A DNA stretch of 6,718 bases, from contig VEOV01000278.1 of NCBI GenBank assembly GCA_012026855.1, forward strand, positions 1-6,718, in the 5' to 3' direction. Under the pieces are notes generated by a model. It searched no databases. It saw nothing but the letters and a program-made list of their open reading frames with translations, and was not told the DNA's origin. Source of the DNA: Geobacter sp. Its GTDB lineage: Bacteria > Desulfobacterota > Desulfuromonadia > Geobacterales > DSM-12255. Positions 1 through 5,468 of this stretch are shown here, one piece after another; the stretch's first letter is position 1, and each line of letters starts with the position of its first letter. Position numbers and translations under genes: made by a program.

Positions 1-491
1 TCTCAGGGGTCGGCATCTGGCATATGGTGCGCCGTCTCGCCGGCGGGGCCACGTCGGATCCGGACCGCTTCGAGCAGCAGGCGCTGCGGATTACGGGCAG
101 CTCGTTCTATCTCCTGGCAGCAGGTCTGGCTGCGACTGCCGTCATCACCATTGTGCAGGGGCATAAACCCGAGACCACCTTCTGGGGCATCGTCGTGTCA
201 GTGGTTTCCATTCTGACCATGTGGCTGCTGATGCACTATAAGCAGAATGTCGGCAAAGCCCTTAATTCACCGGCAATCCTCGCCGATGCTGCTTGTACCC
301 GCACCTGCATGCAGCTTTCCGTGGTCCTGCTGGCGGCCAGTGCCGGTTATGCCCTGACCGGGATCGGCTGGTTCGATGCACTCGGCTCCCTGCTGATTGC
401 GTTGCTTTCTCTGCGCGAAGGGAGGGAAGCCTTCGGGAAAGCCCGTGGTCTTGCCTGTTCCTGCAGTTGCAGTTGTGGAGGTTTACCATGA
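1..491 (+). CDS. Cation transporter, CDF superfamily, C-terminal part (5'-truncated by window edge)
   Basis: An integral inner-membrane protein, probably a metal-ion transporter. The frame is open from base 3, so the start lies outside; the ATG at 24 is an internal Met, and residue numbers here count from it. Three hydrophobic blocks are visible at about 26-45, 53-70 and 97-130. The pattern ALRITGSSFYLLA, then ADAxxTxxCxxLS, then GWFDALGSLLI and REGREAF, matches the cation-transporter (TMEM163-like) branch of the CDF superfamily. At the place where classical CDF zinc transporters carry HxxxD in TM5, this protein has C91-x3-C95 after D88. The tail ends in alternating cysteines (C145, C147, C149, C151), a likely soft-metal ligand cluster. 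The stop overlaps the next start as ATGA, so the two genes are probably translationally coupled. The family call is reasonable; metal specificity is unknown. Confidence 0.72.
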   Translation, partial: SGVGIWHMVRRLAGGATSDPDRFEQQALRITGSSFYLLAAGLAATAVITIVQGHKPETTFWGIVVSVVSILTMWLLMHYKQNVGKALNSPAILADAACTRTCMQLSVVLLAASAGYALTGIGWFDALGSLLIALLSLREGREAFGKARGLACSCSCSCGGLP

Positions 492-1108
492 ACAGTGCTG
501 CACAAGGGAGAACGCCATTGGAATGGGACGCGCGCTACCGCGCCCCAGGGTACCTTTATGGCACCCTGCCGAATCAGTTTCTTGAATCGGTCGCCGGACA
601 GATACCTGGCGGCCGGGTATTGATGCTGGCGGAGGGTGAAGGGCGCAACGCCGTCTTTCTTGTTTCTCTGGGCTACGAGGTGACAGCGGTTGACAGCTCT
701 GTTGTCGGCCTGCAGAAAGCCGAAAGGCTGGCGCGGGAACGGGGCGTCCAGGTGGAACTGTTGCAGGCGGATCTTGCCGATTACCGGATTGAACCTGACA
801 GCTGGAGCGGCATCGTTGCCTGTTACTGCCATCTGCCCCTTGCCTTGCGTCAGGCTGTACACCGGGCATCTGTCACGGGACTGAAGCAGGGTGGCGTTTT
901 CATCCTGGAAGCGTTCAGCAAGCAACAGCTGAACTACCAAACCGGCGGGCCGAAATCACTGGAGATGCTGATGTCGCTGGCAGAGTTGCAAACCGAGCTG
1001 GCCGGTCTGCAGTTTCGCCATGGGGTCGAGCTTGAACGGGAGGTCAGGGAAGGGAGTGGCCATACCGGCCTGGCAGCGGTGGTGCAGCTGCTGGGGGTGA
1101 AAGTGTGA
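488..1108 (+). CDS. Class I SAM-dependent methyltransferase, TehB/TPMT-like
   Basis: A cytoplasmic 206-residue methyltransferase. The start is the ATG at 488, preceded by GGAGG at 477-481; the frame is open further upstream (an ATG at 293), but that stretch overlaps the transporter gene and has no matching ribosome site. The N-terminal signature WDARYRAPGYLYGTLPNQFL (residues 13-32) is typical of small TehB-like and thiopurine-methyltransferase-like enzymes. The SAM-binding motif I is VLMLAEGEGRN (44-54), the acidic end of strand 2 is AVD (67-69), motif II lies near LLQADLADY (91-99), and VACYCHLP (110-117) follows motif III. It begins inside the last codons of the metal-transporter gene. TehB and bacterial TPMT relatives methylate tellurite, selenite or thiols, so a detoxification role is possible, but the substrate cannot be read from this sequence. 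Family confidence is high, substrate confidence low. Confidence 0.85.
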   Translation: MNSAAQGRTPLEWDARYRAPGYLYGTLPNQFLESVAGQIPGGRVLMLAEGEGRNAVFLVSLGYEVTAVDSSVVGLQKAERLARERGVQVELLQADLADYRIEPDSWSGIVACYCHLPLALRQAVHRASVTGLKQGGVFILEAFSKQQLNYQTGGPKSLEMLMSLAELQTELAGLQFRHGVELEREVREGSGHTGLAAVVQLLGVKV

Positions 1109-1149
1109 CCGATCACCCCCGACCGGCAGAGGGCCATCCGGGGATGGCC
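1093..1149 (+). other. Two tandem hairpins at the methyltransferase 3' end
   Basis: The first is an exact 8-bp inverted repeat, GGGGGTGA (1093-1100) with TCACCCCC (1113-1120). It encloses the stop codon (1106-1108) in a 12-base loop. The second, GGCCATC (1132-1138) with GATGGCC (1143-1149), has a 4-base loop. Neither is followed by a T-run, so they are not classical intrinsic terminators. They may protect the mRNA 3' end or assist Rho-dependent termination. This is inference from base pairing only. Confidence 0.45.
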
Positions 1150-1396
1150 ATAGGTTTGAAAGAATTTCGACATTCCTCCAGATTTATAGTGCCATTTCTA
1201 AAGATCCAGCCGTTTACCCCTGGCAAGCCCATCAGCTGAAAGTCCTGTTAAGTCAAGTGCCCGACTCTTTATGGCTTTAACCCCCAAATAGGGTTGTTTG
1301 ATAAAGAATACCGAATGAAACTAATTACAAATAAATTGCATTCCAGGGCCTGATATGCAAATATTTATATCTAACTATATATTAAAAGGAGAAAGT
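1150..1396 (+). promoter_or_regulatory. Intergenic leader upstream of the 1397 gene, AT-rich with two inverted repeats
   Basis: No convincing gene lies here. The GC content falls towards the right, the usual look of a promoter region in this kind of genome. Two small inverted repeats stand out: AACCC (1279-1283) with GGGTT (1291-1295), and TTGCAT (1336-1341) with ATGCAA (1355-1360), the second flanked by A/T runs. Either could be an operator. I could not fit a good sigma-70 -35/-10 pair at proper spacing, nor a sigma-54 GG-N10-GC element, so the promoter must be somewhere here but is not placed. Confidence 0.4.
1386..1392 (+). promoter_or_regulatory. Ribosome binding site deciding the 1397 start
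   Basis: AAGGAGA lies 4 bases before the ATG at 1397. The in-frame ATG at 1355 has no such site and would put a 14-residue non-signal extension before a textbook signal peptide, so 1397 is the likely start. Confidence 0.8.
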
Positions 1397-2107
1397 ATGC
1401 GTTTCAATCTGTCAGTTCTGTCCCTGGCTACCCTGCTCACCATCCCTGCTGTAGTGTCGGCTTCCGACTATGCCACCTTCAACAAAGACCTGTCGCTCCC
1501 TTACAGCCATTTCAAAAAATCGCTCTCCCTGACCAGTAAGAAGGAAGATGCCGACAAGGCCAAGGTGGCAATTGCGGCCTTTACCACTGAGTGGGCAAAG
1601 CTGGCGGCGAAATACAGCCGGGACGTGCCGACGGTGTTTGCTTCGGTTACGGATTTCCCGGCCGTAATTACCAGACCGGTAGCGATCGGCAATGAAACCA
1701 GGGCACTCATGGAGAAAGGGGATGTGAAGGCAGCTCACAACCTGCTGGAAGAGGTCCGTTATCTGATGTGGAACCTGCGGGTAACCAATGGCATTGTCTC
1801 TTTGGCCGACAAGGCCAATAATTTCCATGAAGCTATGGAAATTATCCTGGACAAGGCGGACGAAGCCAAGGATACCGCTGGCCTGCGACAGGTGGAGGCC
1901 CGCTTTGGCCCCTGGTTGGCGGTTTCCTGGGAAGAGGTGGCCCTTGCACCGGAAAGCGCTTTGCCGCCGGTAAAAACAACCCTGACGGAAGGCCGTACAT
2001 CGGTAGCTGCCTTACGGACAGCCTTGAAAAACGGTGACAAGGCCGCCATAAAGCAACAGGGGACTGCCGTTAAGAATGCCTACAAAAAAATATTTTTCAT
2101 GGATTGA
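1397..2107 (+). CDS. Secreted helical protein of unknown function, internally duplicated
   Basis: I do not recognise this 236-residue protein. It starts with a clear signal peptide (MRFNL, hydrophobic core, likely cleavage after VSA at 22), so it acts in the periplasm or beyond. The mature part has no Cys, no CXXCH and no further membrane segment, and reads as amphipathic helices. Two halves look alike: about 48-128 and 152-233 both run from a charged KKEDADKAK/KADEAKDT-type stretch through an aromatic F-x(3)-W or F-x(2)-W pair, a Pro-containing link, and an ALMEKGD / ALKNGD turn into a last helix. This suggests a duplicated helical hairpin or four-helix bundle. H38, H114, H144, M124 and M147 could be metal or heme ligands, but that is speculation. 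It is convergent with the cytochrome operon and shares its terminator. It could be a cytochrome-b562-like or metal-binding periplasmic protein. Confidence 0.85.
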   Translation: MRFNLSVLSLATLLTIPAVVSASDYATFNKDLSLPYSHFKKSLSLTSKKEDADKAKVAIAAFTTEWAKLAAKYSRDVPTVFASVTDFPAVITRPVAIGNETRALMEKGDVKAAHNLLEEVRYLMWNLRVTNGIVSLADKANNFHEAMEIILDKADEAKDTAGLRQVEARFGPWLAVSWEEVALAPESALPPVKTTLTEGRTSVAALRTALKNGDKAAIKQQGTAVKNAYKKIFFMD

Positions 2108-2148
2108 TCAGGCACTGTTTTCTGCAACAACGCCATGCACACAAACAG

Positions 2149-2181
2149 AAAAGCCCTGAGCTGAATGCCCAGGGCTTTTTT
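2149..2181. terminator. Bidirectional intrinsic terminator
   Basis: AAAAGCCCTG (2149-2158) pairs exactly with CAGGGCTTTT (2170-2179) around an 11-base loop, and the right arm runs into TTTTTT (2176-2181). Read on the minus strand the same stem is followed by TTTTCTGTTTGT. It lies 41 bases after the 1397-2107 gene and 23 bases after the octaheme cytochrome stop, so it most likely ends both convergent transcripts. Confidence 0.88.
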
Positions 2182-2204
2182 GTAACCAAATTTCCAGGTA
2201 GCGG

Positions 2205-3641
2205 CTATTTTTTTGCTGCCCGCCCGCCGGTTTTCATCGGATCACCCTTGTAGCCGAGCGCTTTCCAATCCATCCGCTTGCCACCCATGTGGCATTCGCC
2301 GCACTGCAGGGCCTCCTCTTTCGGAGAAACTTCGTGACTGGCAGCTATGTAGGAGACGGTGTTGACGAACTCGTATTTGCCACTGTAGGGCAGAATGTCC
2401 GAGCCGCTCTTAAGGGCCTTGTCCCAGCTGAAGTCATCCCAGAGAGATTTGTACTGCTGGAAGATGCCCAGGTATTTGTACTTTGAGTCCATCGGCTGAT
2501 CGCCGGTATAGAGCTTGTAAGGATAAATCTTGGCAGTTTTGTCCTTGATGTCCCCCACCGGCCTGGTCATGACCACCGGTTTTTTCGGGTCCTTGATCTT
2601 GTCACCCACCATGTAACGCTCGATCTTGCCGTTATACCAGGCGTAGACCGGGGTGACGTTCTGGCCCCAGGTGAAGGAGCCTTTCTTTTTGGCAAAAGTC
2701 TCTTTGTCAAACTGGTCTTCCGACTGGAGATCTTTGCCCACATCGGACCATTTCCAGCTCATCTTGGTTGCCTGGGCCTTGTTGAAGACCGGGATGTGGC
2801 AGGTCTCGCAGGCGACCGCCGCCAGGTGGTTGTTGATCAGGGCGCCGTTCTTCGACTTCAGGTGGGGTGCCTTGGCGCCGCTATGGCAATCCTTGCAGGC
2901 CACGCGGCTGTCATAATGGGCCATCATGCTGGAGGCGCCGCCGATTTTATGTTCCTTTGTCTTGTGGCAGCTCTGGCAGGCCATGTCCTGGCCGCCGCTG
3001 GCCTTGGAGCCCATGTGAACGTCCTGCTTTTTGGTGGTTTTTTCCAGGGTTGAATCCAGGCCGGCGTGCTTGACCGCGTCGGCGCCGCCGCCGAAGAAGT
3101 GGCAGTAGCCGCAGTTCTTGCGGGTCGGCATGCCAACGCTTTTGGCGGCCTGATCCAGATCCATGACCCCTTTCTCCATGGACTTCATGTCAACGGTGCA
3201 GCCGACGGACGCCCGCTGGTAGTTGCCCTTCTGGGCATGGCAGATCAGGCAGTCCACATTGTTCTTGTTGCTGAAGTCGTAGTCGGTCCGGGTCCAGCCG
3301 TAGCCGGCATGGCATTTGTCGCAGGCTTCGTGGACGATCCCGTCCTTGCCCCCTTGAATGGAGGTACAGAAGGCATTGAGCATGTTCGCCTTGCCATAGA
3401 GCTTGGTGCTCTTTTCCAGACCCTTGACGTGATTGGGTGTCCCTTTCCAGTTCCAGTGGGTGGTCTTCATGAAGTCAGTGGCCTGTTTTTCGTGACATTC
3501 GAGGCAGGCTTTGGTTACTTCCGGGCCGCTCTTGAAGCCCCCCTTGAGATGCTGGCTGTGATCCTCCCCGGCAGCGGCTGTCTGCACAGCGGCGACCAGG
3601 GTCAGAATTGCTACAGACAGTAATGTTCTTTTTAAATTCAT
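2205..3641 (-). CDS. Octaheme c-type cytochrome, tetrathionate reductase (OTR) family
   Basis: A secreted 478-residue multiheme cytochrome with a signal peptide (MNLKR, hydrophobic core, likely cleavage after TAAA at 24). Eight CXXCH heme sites are at 46-50, 107-111, 131-135, 177-181, 222-226, 249-253, 278-282 and 447-451. OTR-family marks are CHAGYGW after heme 2, PTRKNCGYCHFFGGG around heme 4, then DAVKH and GLDSTL, and a long heme-free stretch (283-446) before the last heme. Shewanella OTR reduces tetrathionate, and also nitrite and hydroxylamine, in vitro at a lysine-ligated heme with a nearby Cys. Non-heme C92 and C148 here are candidates for such a cysteine. AGGAAGG (3648-3654) sits 6 bases before the ATG. 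It is the last gene of the operon, 16 bases after the rhodanese gene. The true substrate may be a sulfur, selenium, tellurium or nitrogen oxyanion; the sequence does not decide. Confidence 0.9.
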   Translation of the reverse strand: MNLKRTLLSVAILTLVAAVQTAAAGEDHSQHLKGGFKSGPEVTKACLECHEKQATDFMKTTHWNWKGTPNHVKGLEKSTKLYGKANMLNAFCTSIQGGKDGIVHEACDKCHAGYGWTRTDYDFSNKNNVDCLICHAQKGNYQRASVGCTVDMKSMEKGVMDLDQAAKSVGMPTRKNCGYCHFFGGGADAVKHAGLDSTLEKTTKKQDVHMGSKASGGQDMACQSCHKTKEHKIGGASSMMAHYDSRVACKDCHSGAKAPHLKSKNGALINNHLAAVACETCHIPVFNKAQATKMSWKWSDVGKDLQSEDQFDKETFAKKKGSFTWGQNVTPVYAWYNGKIERYMVGDKIKDPKKPVVMTRPVGDIKDKTAKIYPYKLYTGDQPMDSKYKYLGIFQQYKSLWDDFSWDKALKSGSDILPYSGKYEFVNTVSYIAASHEVSPKEEALQCGECHMGGKRMDWKALGYKGDPMKTGGRAAKK

Positions 3642-3657
3642 AGCGCACCTTCCTGTA

Positions 3658-5049
3658 CTACTCAGTGGTTATTTTGTAGCTGCCGTCCTTGTTAAAATCG
3701 ATCTTCGCATTGGCATAGCGGACATTGCTGTAGCCGAGCTCTTTCAGAGAGTTGTAGACCACCTCGGCAGTTGTGCCGGTACTGCAGTGGAGTACGGTGA
3801 GCTTGTCCTTGGGGATCTCGGCCAGGCGATCCTTGACCTCATCGGCAGGAATCAGTTTGGCGGTTTTCAGCATGCCTGCTTTGCCTTCTTTGGCGGTGCG
3901 GACATCGATAATCACGACATTGTCAGGCAGTTTGACCGCGTATTTTTTAAACTCCTCCAGATTGATCTCCCCGGGGCGCGGTTTGGCTGTGTAGCTGGCC
4001 TTGGCTGTCGGCTGGCCTGTGGCAATGCCATAACCGGCAGTCTGCCAGGCATCGAAACCGCCTGACAGCACGACTACTTTTTTGAAGCCGTCTTTGACCA
4101 GGGCCGCTGCCACTGTTGCTGCCGCAGCGCCGCCATTCTGGTCGTACACCATGATCGGGGCATTTTTCTTGATTGCCAGCCCCTTGATCAGCTGGGGAGC
4201 CTGATTGCCCGGAAAGGCAACGGCACCTGTGATGAACCCTTTGGCGGCTGCATCGGCAGGGCGGGCATCAAGCAGGACATGGGGGATATCCTTGTCGATC
4301 CAGGCGTCCTTGAGGAGTTGGGGGGAGATCGCGCCGTAATTCCTTGCCAGCCAGGCGGGCATGCCATCCTTGTAAATCTTGATGTTGGTGTAACCGAGCT
4401 TCTTTGCCTTATCGGCCGAGCCCGGGCTCATGTTGCAGGTCGTGCCGGCACAATAGAAGATGATCAGGGCGTTCTTGTCCTTGGGCAGCAGCTTTCCTGC
4501 CAGCTTGTCGAAGGCGGGAAACGGCAGGTTTACTGCGGTCGGAATGTAACCCTCCTGGTAGCGCGGCAGCGGCCGCGAATCGAAGAGGAAATAGTTCTTC
4601 TGGTCCGGTTTCTGGGCGATGAGCTTCTCGATGTCTGCCGTCTGGATCAGCATCTCCGCGGGCACCTTGACAGGTGGCTTTTCAATGAGCTTGACGGCAG
4701 TTTTGATGCCGTCCTTTTCCGTGTATTCCACCTTGATTTCATGGCCTTTTTTGACCAGGTTGTCCTTCAGGAACTCGCCATCGCCGGTCTTGCCGGAGCT
4801 GTTTACCACCTTGATCTCGTCTTCATCAAACTTGAACAGTTCCACCGCGTCATCGATTTTCACCTGGATGGTTTTTGCCTTGAAGGTGACGAGGTCGAAC
4901 TGGCCGCGCACCGCACCGGCTTCTGCCTTGTGACAGTTGGTGCAGTTTTTTGCCATGGCCGGTTTGGCTGTCGTGCCGCCATCGGCTGCGAATGAGGCTG
5001 CGGCATAGCTGCCGGCTGCCAGAGCCAGCATGAAAGTTCTCTTGAGCAT
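3658..5049 (-). CDS. Periplasmic monoheme protein with three rhodanese domains (ExtH-like)
   Basis: A secreted 463-residue fusion. A signal peptide (cleavage near SFA-AD, residue 21) is followed by one heme site, CTNCH (36-40), then a beta-rich module (about 47-125) and three rhodanese domains at about 133-238, 243-345 and 360-455. Domain 1 has the catalytic-type loop FYCAGTTCNMS with C200. In domain 2 the corresponding loop is VYDQNGGA, with D303 where Cys should be, so it is probably inactive. Domain 3 has HCSTGTTAE with C422 but lacks the usual GG-x(2)-W end. Rhodaneses move sulfane sulfur through a cysteine persulfide and some relatives handle selenium; the attached heme suggests coupling to electron transfer. 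It resembles the rhodanese-like ExtH of the Geobacter selenite/tellurite cluster. AAGGAGA (5057-5063) lies 7 bases before the ATG. The gene sits between the small secreted protein and the octaheme cytochrome. Domain call is firm, function inferred. Confidence 0.9.
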   Translation of the reverse strand: MLKRTFMLALAAGSYAAASFAADGGTTAKPAMAKNCTNCHKAEAGAVRGQFDLVTFKAKTIQVKIDDAVELFKFDEDEIKVVNSSGKTGDGEFLKDNLVKKGHEIKVEYTEKDGIKTAVKLIEKPPVKVPAEMLIQTADIEKLIAQKPDQKNYFLFDSRPLPRYQEGYIPTAVNLPFPAFDKLAGKLLPKDKNALIIFYCAGTTCNMSPGSADKAKKLGYTNIKIYKDGMPAWLARNYGAISPQLLKDAWIDKDIPHVLLDARPADAAAKGFITGAVAFPGNQAPQLIKGLAIKKNAPIMVYDQNGGAAAATVAAALVKDGFKKVVVLSGGFDAWQTAGYGIATGQPTAKASYTAKPRPGEINLEEFKKYAVKLPDNVVIIDVRTAKEGKAGMLKTAKLIPADEVKDRLAEIPKDKLTVLHCSTGTTAEVVYNSLKELGYSNVRYANAKIDFNKDGSYKITTE

Positions 5050-5076
5050 TAATCGTTCTCCTTTATCAAGACCTGT

Positions 5077-5400
5077 TTAGCAGCCGGCAGTTTTCTTGAA
5101 GATTTTGCTGTTGTTTTTGCCACCCTCGTTGTCATACTTGCAGCGGATTTCGTCATCAACAACGATCCGCTTGTCCTTGAACTTGTCGAGAGTCAACTCA
5201 TCGGAAACCAGGATGGTGACGTTTTCACCGGATTTGACATCCTTCAGCACGGCAATGGCCGATTTGCCGTCTGCCGCCAGTTCGATCTTGGTAATGACGC
5301 CGATCATTTTCACCTCTTCAGCGCTTGCCGTTTTGCTGAACGAAAGCACGCCGCAGGCGATCATGCCGGCGAGAACCATTATTGACAGTAATCTTTTCAT
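5077..5400 (-). CDS. Small secreted beta-rich protein (ExtJ-like candidate)
   Basis: A 107-residue protein with a signal peptide (MKRLL, hydrophobic core, likely cleavage after SKTASA at 27). C16 is not in a good lipobox (MIAC), so lipidation is unlikely. The mature 80 residues alternate short beta-type stretches (KMIGVITKIEL, SAIAVLKDV, ENVTILVS, RIVVDDEIRCKYD), like a small OB-type barrel. C87 and a cysteine as the very last residue (C107) are the only mature cysteines. Its second half resembles the beta module between the heme and first rhodanese domain of the next gene. AGGAGA (5406-5411) lies 5 bases before the ATG. Position directly after a porin gene fits ExtJ of the ext cluster, but I cannot confirm the homology. 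It may be a partner or sulfur/selenium carrier; no function is proven. Confidence 0.8.
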   Translation of the reverse strand: MKRLLSIMVLAGMIACGVLSFSKTASAEEVKMIGVITKIELAADGKSAIAVLKDVKSGENVTILVSDELTLDKFKDKRIVVDDEIRCKYDNEGGKNNSKIFKKTAGC

Positions 5401-5430
5401 GTTCTTCTCCTCTTTAGTTGATTCTTGTTG

Positions 5431-5457
5431 CCCCGGAGAGCATGCGCATCTCCGGGG
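5431..5457 (-). promoter_or_regulatory. Hairpin between porin and small-protein genes
   Basis: CCCCGGAGA (5431-5439) pairs exactly with TCTCCGGGG (5449-5457) around a 9-base loop that itself contains most of the palindrome ATGCGCAT. It lies 11 bases after the porin stop. On the minus strand it is followed by CAACAAGAATC, with no T-run, so it is not a full terminator. It more likely protects the porin mRNA end or lowers read-through into downstream genes. Confidence 0.55.
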
Positions 5458-5468
5458 ACTGGTGTCGG

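Noticed and set aside
293..487. Upstream in-frame start for the methyltransferase (65 extra residues)
   Set aside because: The extension lies inside the transporter gene, is low in any recognisable pattern, and the start at 488 has its own GGAGG and an ATGA overlap.
347..940. 197-codon open frame on the - strand opposite the transporter and methyltransferase
   Set aside because: It spans two genes with clear family signatures and shows none of its own.
1144..1239. 31-codon open frame after the methyltransferase
   Set aside because: No spaced ribosome site, starts within a hairpin arm, and no protein-like features.
1355..1396. Upstream ATG for the secreted helical protein
   Set aside because: No ribosome site precedes it, and it would displace the signal peptide from the N-terminus; 1397 has AAGGAGA.
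1150..1396. Riboswitch or small RNA in the leader
   Set aside because: I looked for cyclic-di-GMP-type and other familiar conserved cores and saw none; only short inverted repeats are present.
3066..3623. 185-codon open frame on the + strand opposite the octaheme cytochrome
   Set aside because: Antisense shadow of a gene whose eight CXXCH motifs prove the other strand and frame.
4279..4995. 238-codon open frame on the + strand opposite the heme-rhodanese gene
   Set aside because: It is fully antisense to a gene with signal peptide, heme motif and rhodanese loops; its translation shows no domain and it has no ribosome site.
5353..5355. C16 of the small protein as a lipobox cysteine
   Set aside because: The preceding residues are M-I-A rather than a usual L-A-G or L-S-A type box, and a good type I cleavage site follows at 27.
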